Counted from the stretch's first letter, positions 21,486 to 33,095 are shown. The stretch: 64,000 nt of DNA from Siderastrea radians (GCA_964017195.1 OZ024890.1:50707593-50771592), one strand, 5' to 3'. Notes: a model not told the origin generated them from the letters alone. A program made the numbers and translations.

Positions 21486-23116
21486 AAAAATGAAGGCATC
21501 GCAAAATGTAACACAGCATTTTATGGACACTGCAGCATGAAAGACATGCATGCTACAAGCAGTTGCAAAAACCTTGAGAAATTCCATACATTTTCGCTCG
21601 TGTTTAACAACTCAGATGGAATACCTTCGCATCCCCCCTCCTCCTTAATCAATGTTGTATGGATTTCGACATGTCAATCAAAGTAACAAGGGACAACATT
21701 GAAAGGGGGAGGGAGTGGGGAGAGCAAACAAGGCTTTAATTCCCTTCCAACAGGCCGCTTTAACGCAAAAGTCCGATTTTCCGGGGGAGAGTCTCAACAA
21801 TTTTGCAAATGCTTGTCTCATTGCTTTACCTCTATATAGCGTTGGTGGCCGATAAATTTTAGCTACCAAAGTTTATGTAGATAATCTGCGTAATGGGACA
21901 TTTCAAGAGATATATGTTTCCTTCGTGGAATTTTACGCGTCTAAGAATTGCAGAGGGAAATAGAGTTTTTGAAGTATTCTCCGCGGAAGTAATTAGCGTA
22001 ACTTTTTCATGGAAAATGGGTGTTCGTCCCAGAGCGATCTGCACCGCCACATTAGTTGATGTCTTTAGCTAAATAAGGATTTGTTTTTACGTACTGTCCA
22101 GAACAAGTTTATTGATACTGTTCAATGATATCCTTAAACTTTCTTTATGCTTGTAGTTGACGCTTTAGAGGTAACTTAATTATTGCGATAAGCGTTTGTC
22201 TGCACAAGTATTTCGTCATCAAAAACACGTACTACATTGTTCGCTCAGAATTAAAAGGGACAGCATCGCTTCAACTTTCCAGTGTCTTCATTCGACTGCA
22301 CATTGTATGTACTTCTTGAAAACGTTAGTAATTTTTGATATTTCCGCGAGCTAGCTGTAAATCCGTAGTCAGTTTTCTTCCTTACGTAATTGTGTGAAGT
22401 TGGCGTGAAATTCTCGTGCGGTGTTTGTTTCGCAACTTGTCAATCGGAAAGCCTGGAAATGGAATTGCTGGCAGAATATGCAAGTGATAGCGAGTCAAGC
22501 TCAAGTAAATGTGATGGGAAGGAGTGTGAAACGGTAAACGCTGATAAAGATTTAAATGCGGGAGCTGTAAGACAGGTGTATCTTGTAACGTACAGAAAGA
22601 ATTTCCACTTAAACGTGCGAATCCCGGAGGAAAAACAAAAGGAGATTGTTTTATGTCTAAAGTGTTTCGCCACCTTTATTCTACACCGAAAGAACTGTTG
22701 CTAAAACTGGCTTCGAACGAACTGAATAAATGCAATTAACTACTCACGTGATAAGCCGACAGTCTACGGTCAACAGCCTCCTAACTGAGAAGATATCTAA
22801 TAATTCTATTAGTGGACATGGAGTTCTTGTAGACCGTGGTAAAATTTTATTTTTAATACACAGTGTTGTTTTAAGTAGTCGAAATGATTTGATGTAATGA
22901 CGTTTATCCATTGAAATGTATAAATGTCATAGAAAACAGAAAAAATATGTTTTCTCTGCGTTTTATTGTACACGTTCTACAGTTCTGTGACACGAGCGTG
23001 ACATAATAGGGCACTTCTGCACGTGCAATCTATTGATGGCGTTACTGTCAGTTATGTTAATCGATAGTCCTTTTCTTGATCGATAACAGGGAATAAAAAT
23101 TGACCAGGAAATCATA
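21486..23116. other. Non-coding region with one unrecognised short ORF
   Basis: An open frame at 22390-22704 (+) has an acidic Ser-rich stretch (ASDSESSSS, about residues 31-39) followed by RQVYLVTY. I do not recognise it with confidence; it could be a transposon protein fragment or chance. Nothing else is supported here. Confidence 0.35.
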
Positions 23117-23912
23117 TTAATATTTTATCCGCTTGCCTTTGTGCTTAATAATAAGATATAAGCGCTTGTGCAAGGATTTGATGATATTGTCTATAACAGA
23201 CGTGCTCATTCCGTACAGAGTTGACCTCACACGCTCAGAAAACTGTTTGTAACTCTCGTAGACCAATTTCCGTCGTAGTGCTTGAAGTCTTAACTCTCTT
23301 TTAACTAAATTGAACACATTCTCAATCACTAAAAGGTCACAACTTCTCGGGGAAAATGCAAATAACTTAGCCCCTACAGCTTTCAAAGCTAGCCGGGCCT
23401 TTGCACAATTCTGTATGGGACAGTTTTCTTGAAGAAATAGTCTCTAGTGCATCTTTCCACTAGCCCTAACGAGTTTTCTAAAATTTCTACGAATAAAATT
23501 GGCGAAATAGTCCCCGTCGCACTTTATCCACTCACTTTATCCAGGTAAAAACAAATTTCATCCGTTCATAGTTGTGGAGGATGTTTGTTTAAAACATCAC
23601 GTGCAAACTTTACCCGCCTAAATTGGTCTCTTTTCGTTAAAACTCCCTTTCTCCTTGCCTCACAAAATTTGTAGTTCATTCTTTTCAAAGTTCTATTTAT
23701 GGTACTCTGAGGCACGCTTTGAAATCCACATTCGTCTCTTAATCTATTTACCGTGAAAGAGCCTTCTGTGCTACGCAGCTGTAGCACATTTCTGTGAATG
23801 ATTCACTCTTCCCTTTTAGTTATCTTTTGCGGCCTTCCAGGGGAATTTTTTTTATCGTCCATTTTTCCGGGCTTTAAACATCGATAAACTGATGCATGTG
23901 AAATTTGGCATC
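23117..23912 (-). pseudogene. Tc1/mariner-like transposase, degenerate
   Basis: On the minus strand the pieces read: an N-terminal helix-turn-helix part with GRPQK, the second DNA-binding part (NRTLKRMNYKFCEARRKG), then TDEICFYLD with the first catalytic Asp, NCPIQN for the second catalytic block, and SPRSCDLLVIENVFNLVK for the third. In-frame stops interrupt it, one before TDEI and one before the second block. The second catalytic Asp appears to be Glu. The N-terminus is cut by the fold-back at 23913. The family cuts and pastes DNA at TA sites; this copy is dead. TA-flanked element ends were not found. Confidence 0.82.
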
Positions 23913-24074
23913 AGTAGTATAACCAGTAATTAAATGAATGCCGGCAATGTTTCATCATATATACCGTCCAGAGGGGACACTCATCCTCGCCTTTGGCTCG
24001 GATTCGGTCCCCTCTGGGGTGGTATATATTATGTTCCTTATTGCCAGTATTCATTTAATTCCGGTTATACTACT
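23913..24074. mobile_element. Fold-back element (162 bp)
   Basis: The ends are AGTAGTATAACC and GGTTATACTACT. The arms of about 65 bp also pair through AATTAAATGAATGCCGGCAAT and CCAGAGGGGAC. It interrupts the N-terminal coding region of the Tc1-like transposase. It encodes no protein. Confidence 0.75.
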
Positions 24075-25998
24075 TCGGTTGATTGTGTATTGATGGTCCC
24101 GTCGACAAATACCGGCAAGCAACCACCTCATCCGTACACCCGTATTTACCTCTTTTAAACCACCCAGCGCACAAAGCGAAGCAAGCAGGATGGGGGGAGG
24201 CAGTACCAGCGCGGATGTGTCACGGAAAAAATTTCGTATTGAAGTCGCGTCAGCAATAGAATATAAAAATTTTCCAATTGAAGAAGTATCTGCACAGGTA
24301 AATACCAAAATGGCAGCCGCACAAAAAAAGTTTCAGGATATACTTGGCCAACAGAGGAAGATTTCAACCAATATAGTGAAGTTATGAGATGGTGTGTTCT
24401 TGAAAAAGGAATATATAAGATCCTTGGTTACAGGGAAACACGAAACAATTATGGGCACCTAAAAGATTAGGAGATAAAATTTTAGAGGAACATTATGATT
24501 TCGTGTTCAACGAGGGTTTAGCGAAATCAACTAAAACAGAGTACTTTTATTTTAAATTCTCACTGTTATGACTCCCTGGCGATCTAATTAAATATTCAAA
24601 ACGAGAACATTTGCTGCGTGACCTCTGAGTGTCGCATAAATAATTTCCTATTATAACCCATTCGAAGATTTGTATGCACTGGTATATACACCGAGATGGC
24701 AACCATCATTTCTGAAACCATTCGAAAACTACCTCCAGAGCTTCGGGAGAAATATCTTGCCAAAAAATTAGGCAACGAACGGCTCTGGGTTGGAAAGAGG
24801 TTCACGAGGAGTTTTCAAAACAGCCTTTCTGTCATAACAGGCAACAACTTGTGCGTTTAATAATGTTCTTAGAGTGTAGTTACTGCCGTTGGGAAGGTTT
24901 TTGTTACCCCTGTTTTAACCAAGGAATCGAACATAAACTGTTCTACACCCCTCCGATCGAGAATATAACTTTAGTAAAAATGTGCTCTGATACTTCCGAC
25001 TGGTCGCGGAAATTCCGAAGGGTCTCGGAAATTCCGAAAGGTAATGTTTAATTCCGAAAGGTTCTGATTTTTGTCAAAATTTTTTTCTCGCACCTTTCGG
25101 AATTTCTTAGACCCTTCGGAATTTCCGTTACCTTTCGGAATGTCTCCCCACTAAAAAAACTCAGTTTTGTCATTTCTATTTATTCACTCTGCCCTAAATG
25201 TGATGTCATCTTCTATTTATTCACTTTGCCCCCCTCGAAATTAAAACAATACCCTGCTTGATCTTACATGCCACATACAGAAAATAAAGGGGTTTTCCCT
25301 TTTGTTACGAATTGGGCTGACCCAGCGCCTAAATATAGCTTCAAGCGGTTTTTTTGAATGACAGCGTATTTGAAAGAAAAACCCCATTGTCACTTGACGT
25401 GAGGTCAGTACATTTCGCAACACCGAAAGTTCTTGAACATTCTATTCGAACATATGAAAGCAAAGGTTATTTCATAACTCAGAGAGAAATCAAAGCGACA
25501 TGATTGGGCTATTTCTTAAGATTTACTTGATTGTCGCCGAACTTTCTTCGCCGCCCCTGCTGAATGATGTGAGAAGAATAACATATGAGTTTGTTCAGGC
25601 GATTGAAGAGGAGCAGGAAAATAAAACGAGCTTCGATTAACCCCCTGTTCTTGTCAAAGAATATCGATCGTTCGAATGGTTTCGAACACAAATCTAAGCA
25701 ACGGTATCACTCTAGCATCTAAGGTGGGGTAAAAAAAGCGACTGCGGCTTTAAACTGAACGTAAATTTAACTGACATTGAAACTCCGACTCATTTTTTGC
25801 CAGAAACTTTACGATTGTTGTTGAAACACATACCGTGTTGGAAAGGACCTGGGACTCCAGGAAAATTGGAAGGGGATCAGGGAATCGAGGATCGGGGATT
25901 GAGGAACACGCGCCAGGTTTTTACCCTTTTCTCATGACCCGTCACGCAACGTCAGAGTTGCGAGCACTTTTATAGTTAATATGGGGCTATGATTTGGA
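24075..25998. other. Non-coding region, one motif cluster
   Basis: There is no supported gene. It includes the ATTCCGAAAGG cluster at 25012-25141, annotated separately. Short frames at 24190-24387 and 24851-25051 match nothing I recognise. Confidence 0.5.
25012..25141. repeat. Six ATTCCGAA(A/G)GG motifs in a fold-back
   Basis: There are three forward copies (25012, 25031, 25051) and three reverse-complement copies (25092-25103, 25111-25122, 25130-25141). Spacing is about 19-20 bp on each side of a T-rich centre, so the stretch can form a long hairpin. Confidence 0.75.
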
Positions 25999-27053
25999 AT
26001 GATTATGGCAGAAAAAGCATTCAAGGATGATTGGTTTAACAGGGAGTGCAACCTCAACATTACTAAACCTGACCTAATTGAGGTGCTTGGATTTGCCACC
26101 AAGAATCAGCTGTTTCAATTCCAGGGAAATTTGTACGAACAGGTGGATGGTGTTACCATGGTGTCTCCGCTCGGACTGCTTATGGCCAATACTTTCATGT
26201 GCGGCATCGAAGAGCAATTAGAAATCCAAAACAAGATGCCTGCATTTTACAAGCGTTGCGTTGATGACACTCTCAGTAAAATGCCCTATGCTACAGCTGC
26301 CTCCGAATTCTTATCAACATTGAACGAAATCCACGCCTCTGTCAGTTTCACGATGGAACTGGAAGATAACAACAGACTTCTTTTCTTGGGAATGGAGATT
26401 ATCAAAAATGGATCCCAGCTGGACACGAAGGTCTACAAGAAACCGACAGATACTGGGCTTCTATTGCACTACCAAAGCCATGTTGATGTAAAGTACAAGC
26501 AATCACTACTCAAAACAATGCTTAATCGCGTATTCAAGCTTTCCTCGAACTGGAAGCTTTTCCATCAAGAATGCGAACGTCTTAAAGAGACCTTTGCTCG
26601 TTTACAATATCCAGAATCCCCCGTAGAAACCACTATCCGACAATTTGTCGAGGCGAACGTTGTAACGGGGAATGCGTGTCCTCATCAGCAGCAGACCCCT
26701 AGTCAACAGGAAGTTCCTATTAGAGTCGTTTTGCCGTACAAGGACCAAAAAGCAGCCAACTCAGCACACAGACAACTAAGTGATCTCAGTCGAAAGATAA
26801 ACACTGAGATCCGTCCTGTTTACACCAGCAGAAAGATCAAAGACACAATTAAAGTGAAGGAACAGAAGCCGCCCATCGTAAACCAACAAAGCGCTGTGTA
26901 TTATTTTAAACGTGACCTGTGCGATGCAGATTATGTCGGCTATTCGTGTCGGCACTTACACCAGCGCATCGAAGAAGACAAAGGATCGGCTATCGGACGT
27001 CACATTAAAGAACAACATGGAAAGGAGCCAGATAACATCGAGAAGAATTTTAA
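25999..27053 (+). pseudogene. Penelope-like RT plus GIY-YIG endonuclease, truncated
   Basis: Over 350 codons are open. RT motifs visible are DGVTMVSPLG (50-59) and CVDDT (87-91, normally YVDDT), followed by FLGMEI and VYKKPTDTGLLLHYQSH. A GIY-YIG-like domain follows at about 299-340 (VYYFKRDLCDADYVGY, then HLHQRI and AIGRH). These proteins copy RNA into DNA at nicked sites. The catalytic Asp of motif A would be upstream and is absent, and the initiator shown is only the first Met after truncation. The coding sequence is interrupted after codon 351; the last 37 codons are at 32768-32888, ending in TAG. Confidence 0.88.
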
Positions 27054-28562
27054 GTGGCAATCTCTGTAAAAGCGGTCCGCTGCATTTCGGGTCAGAAAAT
27101 CAATTTCCTTCAAACTTTACCCACGAAACTATCTTAGTCTAAAAGTAAACATAAGCATATTTTTTTTTGGAAATGTTACAAAATATTTTTTTTCTAAGCC
27201 AAAATCGCCCGCACCGTGAGGTGGCGATTTTTGGCGGCGATGTGACCCAAAAATAGGGAGTTTTGACGGTCTCGCCACTTCAAAATGTAGCGATTTCTGG
27301 TAAGCTATATATTTTTCTGTATTAGACTATTCCTTGAATAGTACATTGATGTTAATTTTAGCGCGATTTATCGAAGTTTCCTGCATTAAAGAGTTTTTTT
27401 TTTCGAAGGCTCTCTCGCCATTAACGCCAATGAAGAAAAGATGCAAACTTTAAATTCGTCATCACGCAAAAGTCCAACTCCTTGAACACAATTTTTCTAT
27501 TCAGACCAACTAATCTTACATCAAATAGCATGTAAATATAAAAATATATTGTGGTTTAAGCGAATTTTAAAAACAGGTGGTCATGAAGTTTAGTGCTTTT
27601 TGCAACAAGGTGCCAAATATGGCCCACACTCGAAGAATGTTAAACGAACAAATTTTGATGTCATTGAAGTGTTTTTGGTCTGCACGCTTTCCTAAATGAA
27701 ATATGATGATAAAAAAATCACGAATTACGGAATTTTGCCATGTTGCGACTCTTCCGCGCAATCGGAATACTGCGGACTATCCCTGATTCGCTCCTACGTG
27801 ATTGAACCAAAACTTACCAGCGACGTCTCTTCAAGGCGAGAGCGCTTCTGACGCTGCTTTCCTCTATGCATGGCGAACATATAACTTAAATGGATCAACT
27901 GAGACCACGAGGAAATATTTCAGGAAAAGAAACATACCATTTGAATCGTCTTTAGGTGCGAGTAAATTTTGATTGAAAAACAACTAAAAGAGCCCGGTCA
28001 AGTAACGCAACAAGCGGTCATGTCACATTGCTGTTTGAGTTAATAATTAGTCGTCGCAAATATTCCATAAAAGTCACGAAATGTTAGGCATTTCTCACAA
28101 ACACAATATGGACCTCATATATTTGCCTCTATGTGACAATTAAAGGTAAAATAGCGCATAAAAACAGTTTTTCTTCGTACCTGTACCTAACGTTTATACG
28201 TAAAATCCATTCTGGTAGAAAGCAAATAGCCTGTCTGTGTACAGCCGCCCGCACTCCGGAGTGCGGGCGGCTGTACGCGAGCTAGAAAGCAAAATCACTT
28301 CTCTAGAAAACTCCAAAGAATTGCTTTATTTACCTTTGCTGACTGTTAACAAATCACTTATAAAAAGCATCTTTTGGATAGTACTCTTTTCTTGCGTGAT
28401 GAATGCAAGTTCGTTTCAGTAAACGCATTACGTGACAGAACCATTTGTCACACAGTCAACCTGGTCTTACCGTGGACCTTCAGTTTTGTCTAGCGCAAAA
28501 GGTAACGAAAATTGACCTTTAATAATAACTCTGCTTCGAAACATCAAAAAGAAACGAGCTAA
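27054..28562 (+). repeat. Left inverted arm of the central TTAA element
   Basis: This is the reverse complement of 31283-32763. It includes an internal inverted pair AAAATCGCC...GGCGATTTT near 27202-27232 and a 38-bp palindrome at 28239-28276. Open frames at 27567-27761 (minus) and 32057-32251 (plus) are the same arm sequence and are not genes. Confidence 0.92.
28239..28276. repeat. Perfect 38-bp palindrome
   Basis: The half-site GTACAGCCGCCCGCACTCC is followed directly by its exact reverse complement, with no loop. The right arm keeps only one half-site near 31548-31568, so the arms differ here. Confidence 0.92.
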
Positions 28563-28698
28563 GGGACGGACCATTATTTTTTTGGAGGGGGGGGGGATGA
28601 AAATTTTTTCAAGACAAACAATTTTTTTCTGTGTTGTTGTCTGTGCAAACAATTTTTTCCCCGCTGCATCTTCCTGCAAACAATTTTTTTGTGTTTGC

Positions 28699-28729
<31 letters not shown>

Positions 28730-28746
28730 AATTATTATTATTATTA
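28699..28746. repeat. (ATT)n microsatellite
   Basis: An imperfect TTA/ATT trinucleotide run of about 48 bp lies inside the Harbinger-like element, broken by one AACA interruption. Confidence 0.92.
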
Positions 28747-29773
28747 CATTTGTTTATATACGGTTAAAATTCATCAGGTAATCTTATGTAGTAAAAATAC
28801 TAATCTAAACATTACTGCCTAAAACTGCTTTCCATGAGTGCCGTGTTTCATATGTCTCTAACTTATTAAAGTATAACTGCACCATGGCTTGTTTTGTTTC
28901 CTAAAAAAATTGAAAATCTCACGTCAAAGTATCCTGAAACATTAAAATGCGAACGTAATTGCAAGTAATAATATAGAACTGCACCAGCGGCCTTTTCTCC
29001 CCTGATCCTAGAGAGGATTGAGGAGCCAAATGAAACAGCGCTTGTTTACACTTGCGCTTTATTTTGTAGTTTATACAAGACTGGATCCAATTTGCCTTCT
29101 TCATGCAAGTGGAAAACAGGAGACGGCTTGCTGTTTGATGATTTATTAAATGTCATCATCAAACCAGCCTAGGACCCTGTTGAAAAGCCAGTGTGACTAT
29201 TAGTGAATACATGCAACCCAGGAATTCAAGTTAATCTTTTCTCTTAGTTAGAGTTTCATTGCACTTCGAAGAGTTCTTGATTAGTAATGGTAGTTGGACT
29301 CAGTGGAGCACAATTCAGGGAGTAATTGGGCGAGTTAATTTAAATCAGCCGAGCGCGTAGCGCGAGGACGATTTGAAATTACGAGCACGATTACGCCTGA
29401 ACTGTACAATACGAAGTCCATTTAATTCTATCTATAACAAAATGCGAGATTAGAAAATCTATGTGCCCTTCAGGGATATATTTTTAATTATCAGTCTTGA
29501 AAGCAGTGGAGAAACAGCTATAAAAAGAACCCATTTCGGTGCACCTGATTGACGCGTGCGCAACGTAGTTTTCCGATTACAGCTATTCAATTACAAAAAG
29601 TTCTTGTTGTAGAAACGATTGATACAATAACCTAACTTTGGCATTTAATGCTTTCGGGTCCTCATAAGAGATTATTTTTAATAAAGGGGTTAATAACTGA
29701 TTTTAAGAAACTGTGGTAATTTGTTGGTGGAAAAGTAAAAAACAGAAATTGGGGTTTATCAACCAAGTCGATT

Positions 29774-29900
29774 TGGTAAATTAGCCACCGGAAAGAAATG
29801 ACAAAACTGATGTTTGAGTGTTAAATAGCTCATTTGCTCTAATGAATAGCAAACACTCAAGTGTCAACTTTTGAATTAGTTTGTGGTGGCTAATTTACCA
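29774..29900. repeat. Small fold-back inside the Harbinger-like element
   Basis: Perfect 16-bp ends (TGGTAAATTAGCCACC and its complement) enclose about 95 bp with further partial complementarity (GTTTGAGTGTT against AACACTCAA). It may be a separate MITE insertion. Confidence 0.65.
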
Positions 29901-30141
29901 TGTCAAACCAGTGATGAATCCATGCAAATCATTTTGTTGCATTGTTATCTTGCATTTTAACAAATAGGACTAAATTTACTTATATAAATCAAACTATATA
30001 TCAACTAATCTGCAAACTTTTTATTTTCTCCTTTTCATGTCTGCAAACAATTTATTTGGGCTTTTTTGATTTTGCAAACATTTTTTTCAGGATTTTTCAT
30101 CCCCCCCCCCCTCTCCAAAAAGAATAATGGTCCGTCCCTAA

Positions 30142-30218
30142 CGCCGTGTATGCGAAATGCGTGCAACTCCTCATTTTGTCATATCCTATGTGCGTGACCG
30201 TATGGTGGTGGGGGAATC
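30142..30218 (+). repeat. Inner end of left inverted arm, beyond the Harbinger insertion
   Basis: It pairs with 31205-31282 in reverse complement, sharing GTATGCGAAATGCG and GTGACCGTATGGTGG. This shows where the arm continued before the insertion. Confidence 0.85.
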
Positions 30219-30540
30219 CCATATAAAATTATCGGGAGTACTGTTTAAACTCCACGGTTGGTGCCACTCAAGGTCCTTAAGTCTGAAGCCAACACAATGT
30301 AGTTATAGCGGTGCCTTTATTAAGGTTATAATCTTAGAAAGAAAGTATGACCGGAACTACTTCCTTCCTCTTAGGTCTGAACCTTAATTTAATCCACGCC
30401 CCCAAACGAGATTCTGATACCTTTTAAGGGGTCCCTTTTACAAGTTTCGACGAGCCTTTCTATGGGTGTCTCCCCCCACCAGCTCCTGGAGAAATCCATA
30501 CACTTGACACTTTTCAATGTACTACGACTGAATTGCAAAC

Positions 30541-30790
30541 CATATATTTGCCTCTATCTGACAATTAAAGGTAAAATAGCGCATAAAAACATTTTTCTTC
30601 GTACCTGTACCAAACGTTTTAGTACGTAAAATCCATCCTGGTAGAAGGCAATACAGCCGCCCGCACTCCAGAGTGCAAGGGGCCGTACACAGGCTAGAAA
30701 GCAAAATCACTTCTCTAGAAAACTCGAAAGAATTGTTTTACTTACCCTTAGTGACTGTTAACTAACCACTTATAAAGAGCATTTTAACGA
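30541..30790 (+). repeat. Third, diverged copy of a subterminal arm segment
   Basis: It matches 28118-28372 in direct orientation (TATATTTGCCTCTAT...CAGCCGCCCGCACTCC...CAAAATCACTTCTCTAG...GACTGTTAAC) with more mismatches than the two arms show between themselves. It sits just upstream of the internal ORF. Confidence 0.82.
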
Positions 30791-30802
30791 AAAATAAAAC
30801 CG

Positions 30803-31237
30803 ATGACGTGGATAGCAGCTCCTTTGAATGCCCAGATCGCATTCAGCAGTCCTGAACAACTGGACATTCACTTGAATGTCTTTGGGCACCGCCGCTCTAC
30901 AGAACCGGCAAAAGTTGGCCTTTATGAGAAATCGCGGATAGATTGGGTTCAACGTTTCCAGACGATTTCTTTGAGTGACACTAAAACATCTTACAAGGTC
31001 GGTGAGGGAGAATTGGCAACAAGTGAGGGCGACTTGGTTGAAATGGGATGGGCACCTCGCAATACACGATCCACTCAAAGGCGGTTTTCTAAGAAAGTGA
31101 GTGACTATTTGCAGAAAAAGTTTGAAATTGGACAGCAAACTGGGAGAAAAGAGGGTCCCGCTCAAGTGGCAGATGACATGCGGAGAGCTAGAAACGCAAA
31201 CGGAGATTCCCCCACCACCATACGGTCACGCACATAG
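30803..31237 (+). pseudogene. Internal ORF of the central TTAA element, likely captured fragment
   Basis: The frame of 144 codons has codon-like composition. Its C-terminal part (SKKVSDYLQKKFEIGQQTG, then ADDMRRARNANGD) resembles a conserved block I associate with uncharacterised invertebrate multigene proteins, but I cannot name the family. The last 11 or so codons are inverted-arm sequence, so the original protein is cut at about residue 133. It may be an exon captured from another gene or a transposase-associated remnant. It is not a confirmed transposase. Confidence 0.45.
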
Positions 31238-32763
31238 GATATGACAAAATGCGGAGTTGTACGCATTTCGCATACACAGTGTTAGCTCGTTTCTTTTTGA
31301 TGTTTCCAAGCAGAGTTATTATTAAAGGTCAATTTTCGTTACCTTTCGCGCTAGACAAAACTGAAGGTCCACGGTAAGACCAGGTTGACTGTGTGACAAA
31401 TGGTTCTGTCACGTAATGCGTTTACTGAAACGGACTTGCATTCATCACGCAAGATGCTTTTTATAAGTGATTTGTTAACAGTCAGTAAAGGTAAATAAAG
31501 CAATTCTTTGGAGTTTTCTAGAGAAGTGATTTTGCTTTCTAGCTCGTGTACAGCCGCCCGCACTCCGGACAGGCTATTTGCTTTCTACCAGAATGGATTT
31601 TACGTATAAACGTTAGGTACAGGTACGAAGAAAAACTGTTTTTATGCGCTATTTTACCTTTAATTGTCACATAGAGGCAAATATATGAGGTCCATATTGT
31701 GTTTGTGAGAAATGCCTAACATTTCGTGACTTTTATGGAATATTTGCGACGACTAATTATTAACTCAAACAGCAATGTGACATGACCGCTTGTTGCGTTA
31801 CTTGACCGGGCTCTTTTAGTTGTTTTTCAATCAAAATTTACTCGCACCTAAAGACGATTCAAATGGTATGTTTCTTTTCCTGAAATATTTCCTCGTGGTC
31901 CCAGTTGATCCATTTAAGTTATATGTTCGCCATGCATAGAGGAAAGCAGCGTCAGAAGCGCTCTCGCCTTGAAGAGACGTCGCTGGTAAGTTCTGGTTCA
32001 ATCACGTAGGAGCGAATCACGTAGGAGCGAATCACGGATACTCCGCAGAATTCTGATTGCGCCGAAGAGTCGCAACATGGCAAAATTCCGTAATTCGTGA
32101 TTTTTTTATCATCATATTTCATTTAGGAAAGCGTGCAGACCAAAAACACTTCAATGACATCAAAATTTGTTCGTTTAACATTCTTCGAGTGTGGGCCATA
32201 TTTGGCACCTTGTTGCAAAAAGCACTAAACTTCATGACCACCTGTTTTTAAAATTCGCTTAAACCACAATATATTTTTATATTTACATGCTATTTGATGT
32301 AAGCTTAGTTGGTCTGAATAGAAAAATTGTGTTCAAGGAGTTGGACTTCTGCGTAATGACGAATTTAAAGTTTGCATCTTTTCTTCATTGGCGTTAATGG
32401 CGAGAGAGCCTTCGAAAAAAAAATTCTTTAATGCAGGAAACTTCGATAAATCGCGCTAAAATTAACATCAATGTACTATTCAAGGAATAGTCTAATACAG
32501 AAAAATATATAGCTTGCCAGAAATCGATACATTTTGAAGTGGCGAGACCGTCAAAACTCCCTATTTTTGGGTCACATCGCCGCCAAAAATCGCCACCTCA
32601 CGGTGCGGGCGATTTTGGCTTAGAAAAAAAATATTTTGTAACATTTCCAAAAAAAAATATGCTTATGTTTACTTTTAGACTAAGATAGTTTCGTGGGTAA
32701 AGTTTGAAGGAAATTGATTTTCTGACCCGAAATGCAGCGGACCGCTTTTACAGAGATTGCCAC
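31205..32763 (-). repeat. Right inverted arm of the central TTAA element
   Basis: This is the reverse complement of 27054-28562 plus 30142-30218. Differences are few: a missing palindrome half, a short duplicated GAATCACGTAGGAGC near 32015, and scattered substitutions. Confidence 0.92.
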
Positions 32764-32767
32764 TTAA

Positions 32768-32888
32768 GATTTTAAGGAAGTGCCAGAGCAAGCTTGACTG
32801 TTTAATTTTTGAGATGCTTTTTATTAGACTTCTGAAGCCAAAGCTCAACAAACAGAGCGACTCGCTCCGCGCAAAATTATTTGTTTAG
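32768..32888 (+). pseudogene. Last codons of the Penelope-like ORF
   Basis: This is the 3' end of the coding region begun at 25999, ending in TAG at 32886-32888. It reads FEMLFIRLLKPKLN followed by SLRAKLF, the typical C-terminus of Penelope-like proteins. It continues the frame of 27053 exactly. Confidence 0.88.
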
Positions 32889-33095
32889 TTATTTTTGGTA
32901 TTTTTAGGTATTTAATGTTCTTATTCCCGTCGCCTTATACGCTTTTAATTACATCTTTTACAGCTATGCATGCCATTAGCACAAAGTTATTTTTTAGCCA
33001 CTTTTAGCCTTTTATTCTTATTGTCTATTGTTTGAATGTACATATTCTTAGCGCTTTTACTATATTTACACATGTAATTTTATTCTAACACCGAA

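Larger units (their letters stand above)
28563..30138. mobile_element. PIF/Harbinger-like non-autonomous element
   Basis: The inverted ends of about 40 bp start GGGACGGACCATTATT and continue into G-rich runs. They are flanked by TAA at 28560-28562 and 30139-30141; a TAA/TTA 3-bp duplication is typical of PIF/Harbinger. It splits the left arm of the central TTAA element, whose sequence continues at 30142 as in the right arm. No transposase or Myb-like protein is visible in 1576 bp. It contains an ATT microsatellite and a small hairpin. Confidence 0.82.
27054..32763 (+). mobile_element. Long-inverted-repeat TTAA element inside the Penelope-like element
   Basis: It is flanked by TTAA at 27050-27053 and 32764-32767. 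The termini begin GTGGCAATCTCTGTAAAA. The left arm is 27054-28562 plus 30142-30218, interrupted by a Harbinger-like insertion; the right arm is 31205-32763. The arms are therefore about 1.56 kb and highly similar. The interior of about 1 kb (30219-31204) holds one ORF and a third, diverged copy of a subterminal segment. The end resembles that of the element at 4580-8658. No transposase is seen, so it is non-autonomous; the superfamily could be piggyBac, Kolobok or another TTAA-using group. Confidence 0.9.

Noticed and set aside
27567..27761. Identical ORFs at 27567-27761 (minus) and 32057-32251 (plus) suggesting a duplicated gene
   Set aside because: Both are the same inverted-arm sequence of the central TTAA element.
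28699..28746. Possible CRISPR-like or regulatory repeat
   Set aside because: It is a simple ATT microsatellite; no array of spaced repeats exists in the window.
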